Of a stretch of 33,719 nt of DNA, positions 27,125 through 33,719 are shown piece after piece. The number at the start of each line of letters is the position of its first letter. The stretch's first letter is position 1. The notes under the pieces are model-generated. The model searched no databases, was not told where the DNA came from, and worked only from the letters and a program-made list of their open reading frames with translations. The position numbers were made by a program, and so were the translations under genes. This DNA comes from Gammaproteobacteria bacterium (GTDB lineage Bacteria; Pseudomonadota; Gammaproteobacteria; Chromatiales; Chromatiaceae), in the NCBI GenBank assembly GCA_024510845.1, contig JANEMA010000006.1:43712-77430 (forward strand). The letters run 5' to 3'.

Positions 27125-27433
27125 TCAGTGTACCGGCGGGAGATGGCGACCGTCGGCATAACCAGTGAACACCCGCTGCACAGCCGACTGGCATATGGGT
27201 TACCAGTCAGACCCAGCTCCAGATGCCATTCTGGCCACACAGGTCTCCTGTTCGGCACCGTCTGCCACTATCCGGTACCAGGGCTGATCACACCCCGGGT
27301 AGGTACGGGCCACCGAGTCGTACCAGCCATCGGAACCACCGAACTCCGGGGCCACGTCGATCACCACACCCTGACAGTCGAAACGACGATGATGCACGAT
27401 CCGGCCGACATGGAACTTTGGCCTTGCCACCAT
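27125..27433 (-). pseudogene. hspQ: hspQ homologue disrupted by two compensating frameshifts
   Basis: From ATG 27433 the product reads MVARPKFHVGRIVHHRRFDC, then GVVIDVAPEF, SDGWYDSVARTYP and DQPWYRIVADGAEQETCVAR, a clear HspQ/YccV-type (hemimethylated DNA-binding fold) protein. HspQ adapts Lon-dependent proteolysis and DnaA stability in enterics. After VAR the homology moves by one base to read HLELGLTGNP (expected HLEPDLSGEP), then returns to the first frame as SAVQRVFTGYADGRHLPPVH, ending at a TGA at 27125. As written, translation stops after 77 residues at 27200. The full span is 103 codons, the normal family length. Either the gene is recently broken or the assembly has two errors. Confidence 0.8.
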
Positions 27434-27444
27434 ATCCCGATCAC

Positions 27445-28422
27445 TCAACTCGAATGCGCCAGCACGATGGCTCGGCATGGTGCGGGATATCCTTCAATCG
27501 TACGGGTTCCATCGGCCGGATCGAGAAAGTCTGAAAGGGACTGGAAGCGCATCCATGGCGTGGAGCGCTGTTCTTCGACCGAGGTCACGGTCACGTCCAC
27601 CACCCGGACGTCACGGAAACCGGCACGTGACAGCCAGCCCGACAGGGCGACCGGACTGGGGAGAAACCAGACATTACGCATGCGCGCATAACGCTCACCA
27701 GGCATCAGCACGGTCTGCTCGTTTCCCTCCACCACCAGGGTTTCCAGTACCAACTCCCCCCCCGGTCGCAGACAATCACGCAATGCCAACAGGTGATCGA
27801 TCGGCGAACGCCGATGGTACAGCACCCCCATGGAGAACACCGTATCGAAAGTTCCCGGTCCCGGTGGTATCTGCTCTATACTCAGCGGCAACAGCTGGAT
27901 ACGGTGCAACAGCCCGGGGGCAACATCTCCCACCAGGCGACTAACTGCCTGAAACTGGGCAAAAAACAACTGTGTGGGATCGATACCGATGACCAGGTCG
28001 GCTCCCGCACCGAGCATACGCCAGCAGTAATAACCGTTGCCGCAGCCCACATCCAGCACCCGCCGCCCCGCCAGCGGTTCGATATACGCCGCCAGGCGTT
28101 CCCATTTCCAATCCGAGCGCCACTCGGTATCGATGAAGACACCATGCAGACGCCAGGGACCCTTGCGCCAGGGATGCAGCTGCATCAGGACATCACGCAA
28201 AGTTTCCTGCACCGTCTCAGCCGCCGTACCTCCCACCTGGATCGTCCCTGTATCGAGACTCAGCACATCGGTGGACGAACCCGGCATGGCGTCCAGCGCT
28301 GCCTGCCATTGCGACCAATCACCGTGCGGGTGCAGGGCCGCCAGAGTGGGTGGCAATGCCACTGCCCATTCGGACAGACCGGCTTCCGCCAGTACTTCGC
28401 AAGCTGCTTCGAGCGCCATCAT
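27445..28422 (-). CDS. cmoB: tRNA U34 carboxymethyltransferase CmoB
   Basis: CmoB transfers the carboxymethyl group of carboxy-S-adenosylmethionine to 5-hydroxyuridine-34, giving cmo5U for wobble decoding. The 325-residue protein has PWRKGPWRLHG, IDTEWRSDWKWERL, SAM motif [38 protein letters not shown] and the terminal EGYPAPCRAIV, all as in E. coli CmoB (323 residues). ATG 28422 overlaps the cmoA stop in an ATGA, so the pair is translationally coupled; the longer frame from 28464 would run into cmoA. hspQ starts 11 nt after its stop. Confidence 0.96.
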   Translation of the reverse strand: MMALEAACEVLAEAGLSEWAVALPPTLAALHPHGDWSQWQAALDAMPGSSTDVLSLDTGTIQVGGTAAETVQETLRDVLMQLHPWRKGPWRLHGVFIDTEWRSDWKWERLAAYIEPLAGRRVLDVGCGNGYYCWRMLGAGADLVIGIDPTQLFFAQFQAVSRLVGDVAPGLLHRIQLLPLSIEQIPPGPGTFDTVFSMGVLYHRRSPIDHLLALRDCLRPGGELVLETLVVEGNEQTVLMPGERYARMRNVWFLPSPVALSGWLSRAGFRDVRVVDVTVTSVEEQRSTPWMRFQSLSDFLDPADGTRTIEGYPAPCRAIVLAHSS

Positions 28423-29141
28423 GTGCGCGCCACGATGGAGACAAAATTGAAGCACTGAAGCCAAGTGTCGACACGACGGAATCCGGCCACGTTCAGACGA
28501 TCCAGATGGGTAGAGAGCCGCTCGGGGAACAACACATTTTCCAGTGCCGCACGCTTCTGACTGATCTCCAGATCACTGTAACCCTGACGACGCTTGAAGG
28601 CGTGATGCATCTCGCACAGCAGGGTGTCCGCCTCCGGCGTCTCACCGGCAATCTTCTCCGAGAGGATCAGTATGCCACCGGGCACCAGGCCATCCCGGAT
28701 GCGGCGCAACAGGCCGGCTCGATCACCACGTGGCAGGAACTGCAGGGTGAAGTTGAGTACCACCACCGAGGCGTTCTCAACAAACAGCTCCCGGATATCC
28801 TCATCGACCAACCGGACAGGATGCGGAATGTCCACCAGGCAATCGCGCGCACACGCCAACATGGCCGGGGCATTATCCACGGCGATGATTTCACAACCGT
28901 CATACGCCAATCCGGCCGCCATCGCCAGGCTGGCAGCACCGAGCGAACAACCCAAGTCGTACAGACGGGTTTCCGGCTGGGCATACTGCGCAGTGAGCAG
29001 CTCGATCATGTTGATGATAGCGGCATAACCCGGCACCGAGCGCGAGATCATGTCGGGAAAGACACGAGCAACCGCAGCGTCGAATACGAAATCTTCCACC
29101 GCACCAGAGTGATCGAACAGCTTGTCGCGGTGATCAGTCAA
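28419..29141 (-). CDS. cmoA: Carboxy-S-adenosyl-L-methionine synthase CmoA
   Basis: CmoA makes carboxy-SAM from SAM and prephenate for CmoB. The 240-residue protein has FDAAVARVFPDMISRSVPGY, YDLGCSLGAASLAMA, VDNAPAMLA, VVLNFTLQFLPRGDR and ISQKRAALENV, matching E. coli CmoA (247). No ATG lies before the conserved HRDKLF block except far upstream, so the start is TTG 29141 (product MTDHRDKLF). That TTG lies within the last codons of the 43-residue gene, suggesting coupling. The next gene, cmoB, overlaps by 4 nt. Confidence 0.93.
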   Translation of the reverse strand: MTDHRDKLFDHSGAVEDFVFDAAVARVFPDMISRSVPGYAAIINMIELLTAQYAQPETRLYDLGCSLGAASLAMAAGLAYDGCEIIAVDNAPAMLACARDCLVDIPHPVRLVDEDIRELFVENASVVVLNFTLQFLPRGDRAGLLRRIRDGLVPGGILILSEKIAGETPEADTLLCEMHHAFKRRQGYSDLEISQKRAALENVLFPERLSTHLDRLNVAGFRRVDTWLQCFNFVSIVART

Positions 29142-29265
29142 AGTCCGACCCCAGATAATCGAAGGTGAATTCCCCGTCCGGAACGATGGTACCACTGCGC
29201 CTCGCCTCCGGCCCCCAGTAGGTGCCAGTGTACTCGGCATTGCACGTACGCTTATGTTCGGTCAT
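29134..29265 (-). CDS. 43-residue small protein overlapping the start of cmoA
   Basis: ATG 29265 has GGAG eight nucleotides upstream, one of the best ribosome sites in the window. The product begins MTEHKRTCNAEYTGTYWGPE and ends GEFTFDYLGSDFD; it is acidic and aromatic-rich, with one Cys and no membrane segment. The stop at 29134-29136 overlaps the TTG start of cmoA by 8 nt. It lies 19 nt after the 67-residue gene. I do not recognise a family. Coupling to cmoA suggests either a short product or a translational leader for cmoA. Confidence 0.6.
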   Translation of the reverse strand: MTEHKRTCNAEYTGTYWGPEARRSGTIVPDGEFTFDYLGSDFD

Positions 29266-29284
29266 GGATTCGGCTCCAGATACC

Positions 29285-29488
29285 TCAATCCACAGTACAG
29301 CGATAACGGTACACCTGCATCACCGACTTGAGCTCCGCGAGGAGCTGGCTGCGCTCGCACATCGACAGGCTGGCCACCTCGGGCAGTGATTCGCCCTTCT
29401 CCAACGCCGAAATGTCATGCCAGACCTGGGCGCACCCTTTCTGGCAGAGGCACTCCAGGCACTCTTCGATCAAGCCTTTTCGGGACAT
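29285..29488 (-). CDS. 67-residue cysteine-containing hypothetical protein
   Basis: Starts ATG 29488 with AGGTG upstream. The product begins MSRKGLIEECLECLCQKGCA and contains the helix-forming VWHDISALEKGESLPEVA and SQLLAELKSVMQVYRYRC. There are six Cys residues, four in an N-terminal C-x2-C-x-C-x3-C run, which could bind metal. No signal peptide or membrane helix. The composition and ribosome site support a real gene. It is the first gene of the minus-strand cmoA-cmoB-hspQ set. I recall similar short unnamed proteins in other gammaproteobacteria but cannot name a family. Confidence 0.65.
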   Translation of the reverse strand: MSRKGLIEECLECLCQKGCAQVWHDISALEKGESLPEVASLSMCERSQLLAELKSVMQVYRYRCTVD

Positions 29489-29548
29489 GGCGAAAGCACC
29501 TGCCTGATGAACGATGACGCATTACACCAGACCGGATACCCAAGACGC

Positions 29549-29575
29549 AAAAAACCCGGCCATGCGACCGGGTTT
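29549..29575 (-). terminator. Rho-independent terminator of the tRNA-Val transcript
   Basis: On the minus strand, AAACCCGG and CCGGGTTT (29568-29575 and 29552-29559) form an 8-bp stem with an 8-nt loop, followed by a T-run. It lies 12 nt downstream of the tRNA 3' end, and also separates it from the 67-residue gene. Confidence 0.85.
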
Positions 29576-29586
29576 GTCAAGAAAAC

Positions 29587-29663
29587 TGGTAGGCACGATT
29601 GGACTCGAACCAACGACCCCCACCATGTCAAGGTGGTGCTCTAACCAACTGAGCTACGTGCCT
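29587..29663 (-). tRNA. tRNA-Val (anticodon GAC)
   Basis: The minus strand folds as a tRNA: acceptor stem AGGCACG/CGTGCCT, D arm GCTC..GAGC, anticodon stem CCACC/GGTGG with loop TTGACAT (anticodon GAC, valine), T arm with TTCGAGT, and an encoded CCA at 29587-29589. Promoter and terminator flank it, so it is an independent single-gene unit. GAC reads GUC and GUU; the cmo5U enzymes encoded nearby modify the other valine isoacceptor (UAC). Confidence 0.96.
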
Positions 29664-29680
29664 GTCGTCGTGAGGGCAGA

Positions 29681-29708
29681 ATTCTACGGCGGACAGAGAA
29701 AAAGTCAA
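29681..29708 (-). promoter_or_regulatory. Sigma70 promoter of tRNA-Val
   Basis: On the minus strand, TTGACT (29703-29708), a 16-bp spacer and TAGAAT (29681-29686) give transcription starting about 10 nt before the tRNA. A CCAACG/CGTTGG inverted pair lies further upstream at 29741-29759. Confidence 0.75.
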
Positions 29709-29841
29709 CGAGAAAATAAGCTATTGTTTTTCAAAGTAATCCAACGCCGAAAACGTTGGCAGTGGATCTTTCTCAGTGCCCGCCTGTCTGTTGATCCTCG
29801 CAGCGACACGATACGCCGGGACTGAGACAATAGCGCACGCT

Positions 29842-30135
29842 GGGATCAATACGGTGCACCGTTCCGAGTCCAACCTCAAACTGGTCCAGGGGTTCTACTG
29901 GTGGCCCGCCTGCTCGAGGCCGGGATGAACGTGGCCCTGGGCACCGATGGTGTGGCCGGTAACAATGACCTGAACCCGCCCGGCAAGGGCGTGGCCGGCG
30001 ACCCCGGCACCCTGCCCGAGAGACAAGTCCTGCACATGGTCACCCTGGGTGACACCCGGGCCCTGGAGCTGGGCGGGAAGACCGGATCGCTGGTCGCGGG
30101 CAAAGCCGTGGACATCAGCACCATCGACCACCCGG
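29842..30135 (+). pseudogene. Remnant of an MtaD-like TRZ/ATZ amidohydrolase gene
   Basis: Frame one reads INTVHRSESNLKLVQGF, then the frame changes and continues VARLLEAGMNVALGTDGVAG, NNDLN and KGVAGDPGTLPERQVLHMVT, then GSLVAGKAVDISTIDHPAP. This is the C-terminal half of 5-methylthioadenosine/S-adenosylhomocysteine deaminases (VVHCPESNLKLASGF.PVA.LL..GVNVALGTDGAASNNDL). At least one frameshift is present. About 12 residues after NNDL are deleted, the Cys of HCPESN is Arg, and the last 60 or so residues are missing. mtaD normally precedes ubiG in gammaproteobacteria, as here, so this is decay in place. Confidence 0.78.
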
Positions 30136-30153
30136 CACCGGCAGATCGAGGCG

Positions 30154-30183
30154 CTGACACCCAGACGCCATACCCCGTAGAAT
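30154..30183 (+). promoter_or_regulatory. Probable sigma70 promoter of ubiG
   Basis: CTGACA at 30154-30159, an 18-bp spacer and TAGAAT at 30178-30183 lie 30 bp before the ubiG ATG. The promoter lies at the broken 3' end of mtaD, and may have become important once mtaD was lost. Confidence 0.5.
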
Positions 30184-30213
30184 GGCACCCGAGACACGAC
30201 CCCGGAGAATCCC

Positions 30214-30927
30214 ATGCCCCAGGCAGCCAATGTCGATAAAGCCGAAGTTCTCAAGTTCGAGGAGCTCGCCAACCGCTGGTGGGACCCCAGCAGCGAGTTC
30301 AAACCGCTGCACGACATCAATCCCCTGCGCCTGAGCTACATCGAGGAGCATGCCGGGCAACTGGTCGGCAAACGCGTGCTCGACGTGGGTTGTGGCGGTG
30401 GCATCCTCTCCGAGGCCATGGCCAAACGCGGGGGCGAGGTGACCGGAATCGACATGGGCAAGGCGCCGCTGGAGATAGCCCGGCTGCACCTGCTCGAATC
30501 GAACCTGGAGGTGGACTACCGACGCATCCCGGTGGAAGAACTGGCCACCGAACAGCCCGGTAGTTTCGATCTGGTGACTTGCATGGAGATGCTCGAGCAT
30601 GTCCCCGACCCTGCCTCGGTGGTGCGTGCTTGTCACGACCTGGTGAAACCCGGCGGGACAGTGTGTTTCTCGACCATCAACCGCAATCCCAAAAGCTACC
30701 TGTTCGCTATCGTCGGTGCCGAATACCTGCTTCGCCTGCTACCCCGTGGTACCCACGACTATGCCCGTTTCATCTGCCCCTCGGAGCTGGCACGCTGGGC
30801 GCGAGACGCGGGCCTGGCAGTAGAAGACCTCTGCGGTATGAGCTACAACCCGTTCACCTGCGTCTATCGGCTGGATACCCGCAACGTGGATGTGAACTAT
30901 CTGATGGCCTGCCGCAGGGACGTCTGA
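30214..30927 (+). CDS. ubiG: Ubiquinone biosynthesis O-methyltransferase UbiG
   Basis: UbiG performs both O-methylations in ubiquinone synthesis, using SAM at the inner face of the membrane. The 237-residue protein has [20 protein letters not shown] and [12 protein letters not shown] motif [17 protein letters not shown] (55-70), [11 protein letters not shown], the post-motif [11 protein letters not shown], and [11 protein letters not shown] with [14 protein letters not shown]. It matches E. coli UbiG (240). GGAGA sits well before the ATG. It heads the mupP/yciK region, a known gammaproteobacterial order. Confidence 0.96.
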   Translation: MPQAANVDKAEVLKFEELANRWWDPSSEFKPLHDINPLRLSYIEEHAGQLVGKRVLDVGCGGGILSEAMAKRGGEVTGIDMGKAPLEIARLHLLESNLEVDYRRIPVEELATEQPGSFDLVTCMEMLEHVPDPASVVRACHDLVKPGGTVCFSTINRNPKSYLFAIVGAEYLLRLLPRGTHDYARFICPSELARWARDAGLAVEDLCGMSYNPFTCVYRLDTRNVDVNYLMACRRDV

Positions 30928-31193
30928 ACAACGCCCTGTCCACACCAGCCCGCCGGCCACGGCACACCGCCGGTCACAAGTGATGAAGACGGTGTACGCA
31001 CAACCCGACCACGGTGGCGATGGCGATGGCGATGGCGATGGCCAACAACTTACTCAGAACCAGCGCCAACAGCAGCGTTTCCTGCCACGCAGATACGGTC
31101 TGACGGAATGTGAACCAAGTCCGGCCAGCCGAATTGATCAGGGCGAGGTCACGGTAACATGATCTCCGCCCCGCGACCGATCAGGTAAGCATC
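30928..31193. other. Gap between ubiG and mupP with a GGCGAT tandem repeat
   Basis: Four copies of GGCGAT plus a partial lie at 31016-31042. On the minus strand one frame encodes a hydrophobic stretch (LLLALVLSKLLAIAIAIAIA) ending HRLHHL and a stop near 30981, but with no credible start, so it may be the tail of a lost membrane protein or a by-product of the repeat. Nothing else is recognisable. The repeat could vary by slippage. Confidence 0.4.
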
Positions 31194-31874
31194 ATGAACC
31201 CATTACCCCTTCCCGCGGCCGTGCTGTTCGATCTCGACGGCACACTCGCCGACACCGCACCGGACCTGGCGTATGCCCTCAACGAGACGTTACGCCACTA
31301 CGGACGTGCACCGTTGCCGTTCGCACAGATCCGCCCGGTGGTCTCGCACGGCGGCGTCGCACTGATCCGGCTGGGCTTCGGCATGGCGCAGGAGGATCCC
31401 GGCTTCGAAGAACACCGCCAACACCTGTTGCGGGTCTATCAGAACAACCTGTACCGCGAGACCCACCTGTTCGACGGCATGGAAACGGTGCTGAAGACGC
31501 TCGAACGGCGCGATATCGCCTGGGGAGTGGTGACCAACAAACCCTCGTGGCTGACCGATCCGCTGATGCGGGCACTAGGATTGGACCAGCGCACCTCAGC
31601 CATCGTCAGCGGCGATACCTGCCCCGAGCGCAAACCTCATCCCCTGCCGATCCAACATGCCTGCAAGCTGCTTGCCGTTCCGCCGGAACAATGCTGGTTC
31701 GTCGGCGATGCGGGCCGTGACATGCAGGCCGCACGCGCGGCCGGATGTCTGCCCATCGGCGCAACCTTCGGCTATCTACACCCGGACGACCCGGTCGAGA
31801 ACTGGGACAGCGCGTTCGACATCGACCACCCGCACGCCCTGATCACACTACTCGAACAGTCGGAGACGGCGTGA
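31194..31874 (+). CDS. mupP: HAD phosphatase, MupP/Gph type
   Basis: A 226-residue HAD hydrolase with nucleophile Asp13 and acid Asp15 in LFDLDGTLADTAPDL, motif II in GVVTNKPSWL, Lys in CPERKPHPLP and motif IV in FVGDAGRDMQAA. In Pseudomonas the gene between ubiG and yciK is MupP, which dephosphorylates N-acetylmuramic acid 6-phosphate in cell-wall recycling; sequence alone cannot exclude phosphoglycolate phosphatase. AGGTAAG lies before ATG 31194. Its TGA overlaps the GTG start of the next gene (GTGA), so the two are coupled. Confidence 0.88.
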   Translation: MNPLPLPAAVLFDLDGTLADTAPDLAYALNETLRHYGRAPLPFAQIRPVVSHGGVALIRLGFGMAQEDPGFEEHRQHLLRVYQNNLYRETHLFDGMETVLKTLERRDIAWGVVTNKPSWLTDPLMRALGLDQRTSAIVSGDTCPERKPHPLPIQHACKLLAVPPEQCWFVGDAGRDMQAARAAGCLPIGATFGYLHPDDPVENWDSAFDIDHPHALITLLEQSETA

Positions 31875-32644
31875 ACACAAACAGACACTTTCCCAACGCC
31901 GCCATGCCACCGGGATCGGCGGCCTATTACCTGGTTCGCTTCGCCCGCCCGGATGAGCGCAACCGCCTCGCCGCTTGGCTGGCCTGGTTCGACCTGCTGG
32001 AAAACACGGTACACCGTGCCAGCGATCCAGGGGTGACCCGACTCAAACTCGACTGGTGGCGAGAAGAGATCGAACGCCTCGCCCACGGCGAGGCACAACA
32101 CCCACTATCCCGAACGCTGGCGCCATGGACACGCAGCAACGACTTCCGCTCCCCGATGCGGCGTGCCCTCGAAGCCACCGGGCAGCGTATCCTGCAACGG
32201 GTCCCAGACAACCTCGAAGACTTTCACCGGCAATGCCGTGACGAACAGGCCAGCCGTCTGTACCTGCTCGCCAGCATCACCCGGGAGACACCGGCCATCG
32301 AGGCACTCGGCGGTTACCTGGGCACCGTGGTTCGCCTGCAATGCCTGGGGGAAGACCTGCATCGCCATCACCTCACCCTCCCCCGCGCATTCGCCATCCC
32401 CGGTATCAAACAACTGCTGCAAAACCAGAAACTCGGCCCCCTCGGCGCCTCACTGTTGCAAGCTGCTGAAGAAAGGCTGGACCAAGAGGCCAGCCTCACC
32501 TACCCGTTGCGCGCCCTGCTGGCACAACACAGACGAACGGCCCGCCTGTTGCGGCGTCATGATTTTCCTACCAATCGCCTGCTGTATCCCTCACCGCTGG
32601 GCCTGCTGTGGGACGCCTGGCGCGCCTCGCGCCAGCAGCCCTAG
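31871..32644 (+). CDS. Squalene/phytoene synthase-like protein, catalytic motifs degenerate
   Basis: A 257-residue protein starting at GTG 31871 in a 4-nt overlap with mupP. It has the family's PPGSAAYYLVRFA opening and an RLKLDWWREEIERLAHGEAQHP block. The first Asp-rich motif (DxxxD) is replaced by WFDLLENTVHR, and the second survives only in part as LGEDLHRHHLTLPR. It is therefore unlikely to condense prenyl diphosphates. Homologues of this kind include NDUFAF6, a complex I assembly factor, and unnamed bacterial proteins. Placed between mupP and yciK after ubiG, a role in quinone or respiratory-complex assembly is possible but not shown. Confidence 0.75.
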   Translation: MNTNRHFPNAAMPPGSAAYYLVRFARPDERNRLAAWLAWFDLLENTVHRASDPGVTRLKLDWWREEIERLAHGEAQHPLSRTLAPWTRSNDFRSPMRRALEATGQRILQRVPDNLEDFHRQCRDEQASRLYLLASITRETPAIEALGGYLGTVVRLQCLGEDLHRHHLTLPRAFAIPGIKQLLQNQKLGPLGASLLQAAEERLDQEASLTYPLRALLAQHRRTARLLRRHDFPTNRLLYPSPLGLLWDAWRASRQQP

Positions 32645-32698
32645 ATCACTAACCTTGCGGTAGAATCCCTGTCTCTTTCAATCTGGAGCCGCCGTATC

Positions 32699-33511
32699 AT
32701 GTCGTATCCCGTCGACTATCAACCCACCCCCAAACTACTGCGCGACCGTGTGGTCCTGGTCACCGGTGCGGGCGATGGCATCGGTCGTGCCGTCTCCCTG
32801 GCCTGCGCCACACACGGCGCCACCGTGGTGCTCGCGGGCAAGACAGTGAAAAAGCTCGAAGCAGTGTACGACGAGATAGAACAGGCCGGCGGTCCCCAGC
32901 CAGCCATCTACCCCATCAATCTCGAGGGTGCCACACCCACCGACTATGACCAGCTGACGCAGACCATCGAGAGCCGACTCGAACGCCTCGACGGGCTGGT
33001 ACACTGCGCTGCTCTGCTGCCCTACCTGTCACGCATCAAGGACCACGAAGCCAACGACTGGATGAAAATCATGCAAGTCAACCTGAACGCCCCTTTCCTG
33101 CTCACCCAGGCCCTGTTCAGGTTGCTGGAGGCATCGGACAACGGACGTGTGATTTTTACCGTGGACAGGGTGGGCACCGAAGGCCGTGCTTTCTGGGGTG
33201 CCTATGGTGTCAGCAAGACCGGGTTGGACAGCCTGGCGCGGATCTGGGCGCAGGAACTGGAGAACAACCGCCTCCGGGTCAACCGGATCGATCCCGGCCC
33301 CACGCTGACCGCCTTGCGCAAGCGGGTCTTTCCCGGCGAAGACGGCAGCACCCTGAAACGGCCCGAGGCCATTGCCAACGCCTACCTGTGGCTGCTCGAC
33401 CCGGCCAATTCGATCAACGGCGAATGCCTGTGCCTGGACCAGCCCGCACAGAGCAGGCACAGGCCTGGTTCACCTATGCCCTGTTCACCAAAAGATACTT
33501 CACCAACATGA
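32699..33511 (+). CDS. yciK: YciK-like short-chain dehydrogenase, catalytic Ser replaced and C-terminus altered
   Basis: A 270-residue SDR with the cofactor motif VTGAGDGIGRAVS (21-33), a YciK-type core VHCAALLPYLSRIKDHEAND, and Tyr169/Lys173 in WGAYGVSK. The Ser normally 13 residues before the Tyr is Asp156 (FTVDRVGTEGRAFWGAY, where E. coli YciK has TSSSVGRQGRANWGAY). The family ends near residue 250; here the last 20 residues (QSRHRPGSPMPCSPKDTSPT) are unrelated and overlap a probable glycosyltransferase remnant in another frame. The 3' end seems to have been fused to foreign sequence. GGAG lies before ATG 32699, with TAGAAT at 32661. Function of YciK is unsettled. Confidence 0.85.
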   Translation: MSYPVDYQPTPKLLRDRVVLVTGAGDGIGRAVSLACATHGATVVLAGKTVKKLEAVYDEIEQAGGPQPAIYPINLEGATPTDYDQLTQTIESRLERLDGLVHCAALLPYLSRIKDHEANDWMKIMQVNLNAPFLLTQALFRLLEASDNGRVIFTVDRVGTEGRAFWGAYGVSKTGLDSLARIWAQELENNRLRVNRIDPGPTLTALRKRVFPGEDGSTLKRPEAIANAYLWLLDPANSINGECLCLDQPAQSRHRPGSPMPCSPKDTSPT

Positions 33512-33618
33512 GCACCCTGCTCTACACCACTTCGCTGCTGACCTTCATGACAGGGCTGGTGTCCGAACAGATCACCACCCTGTTGTTTGCCCACAGCAAC
33601 CACGGGCGCGGTGACTGA
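33454..33618 (+). pseudogene. Possible C-terminal remnant of a family 2 glycosyltransferase
   Basis: In a frame shifted from yciK, residues EQAQAWFTYALFTKRYFTN, then STLLYTTSLLTFMTGLVSEQ and ITTLLFAHSNHGRGD run to a stop at 33618. A hydrophobic helix followed by GLVSEQIT resembles the membrane tail of GT2 enzymes of the polyprenol-phosphate mannosyltransferase type (GLISEQITAL). No glycosyltransferase domain lies upstream, since yciK occupies that space. Assignment is from a short motif and is tentative. Confidence 0.35.
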
Positions 33619-33632
33619 ATGTGACACCTCCG

Positions 33633-33719
33633 TCAGTGCTTGAGCCAGGTATTGACCCGCTTCACATCCTCCACCGACAGGGTGCCGGCAGCGCTCAGCA
33701 GGCGCAGGGTGCTCAACAC
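33633..33719 (-). CDS. TolC-family outer-membrane efflux protein, C-terminus only (runs off the window)
   Basis: The last 28 codons before a TGA at 33633 read VLSTLRLLSAAGTLSVEDVK and RVNTWLKH on the minus strand. This matches the end of TolC-type outer-membrane channels (LRLLAAAGTL...DL..INRWL). The rest lies beyond the right edge. It converges with the yciK/glycosyltransferase remnant. Confidence 0.65.
   Translation of the reverse strand: MLSTLRLLSAAGTLSVEDVKRVNTWLKH

Noticed and set aside
31016..31042. GGCGAT repeat as a CRISPR-like array
   Set aside because: Contiguous hexamers without spacers.
30980..31162. 60-codon plus-strand frame over the GGCGAT repeat
   Set aside because: Low-complexity Asp-Gly and Gln-rich translation, with no ribosome site.

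Overview
The window is GC-rich bacterial chromosome. The gene set points to a gammaproteobacterium: cmoA-cmoB tRNA modification genes, a GlnRS next to a GluRS, RapA, a LexA2-type repressor, and the ubiG-mupP-yciK order. A CbbY-type phosphatase, a SulP transporter and a serine/alanine-glyoxylate aminotransferase hint at an autotrophic, possibly sulfur-oxidising lineage of the Chromatiales type. The lineage is inference.

Layout. 1-0.25 kb: decayed IS30 transposase end. 0.28-3.4 kb: leuD and leuC (minus), divergent from a LysR regulator, with three symmetric dyads between them and an inverted-repeat element between leuC and leuD. 4.0-5.5 kb: acyl-CoA/AMP ligase of the exosortase-A-associated type. 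5.6-8.9 kb: uvrB (minus) divergent from an aspartate-type aminotransferase. 9.0-9.55 kb: orphan FimT/GspH pseudopilin. 9.56-13.9 kb (minus): gltX-glnS-nucleotide-sugar dehydrogenase, tightly packed. 14.08-15.1 kb: three overlapping or abutting small genes of unknown function, including a DUF2889 protein. 15.1-15.6 kb: a CDF metal transporter pseudogene whose middle is inverted. 15.6-17.5 kb (minus): cbbY and a class I aminotransferase. 17.6-18.1 kb: a 256-bp deletion derivative of an insertion sequence and a second transposase remnant. 18.4-22.9 kb: SulP transporter, convergent with rapA. 23.0-23.2 kb: 3' stump of nhaD. 23.5-26.1 kb: glyoxylate aminotransferase, then one reading frame joining an SCO1-like domain to phosphatidylserine decarboxylase. 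26.4-29.5 kb: lexA2 facing a minus-strand operon of two tiny proteins, cmoA, cmoB and hspQ; hspQ carries two compensating frameshifts. 29.6 kb: tRNA-Val(GAC) with promoter and terminator. 29.8-30.1 kb: mtaD remnant. 30.2-33.5 kb: ubiG, mupP, a squalene/phytoene-synthase-like gene and yciK. Right edge: a probable glycosyltransferase tail and the C-terminus of a TolC-family protein.

The strongest theme is gene decay within an otherwise intact housekeeping region. IS30, CDF, an IS-derived miniature element, an ISNCY-like element, nhaD, mtaD, hspQ and perhaps a glycosyltransferase are all broken, and they sit between intact essential genes. This looks like a genome that went through IS expansion followed by deletion. 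I see no CRISPR array, prophage, toxin or defence island. The most unusual intact-looking gene is the SCO-like/Psd fusion. The most unusual event is the internally inverted CDF gene.
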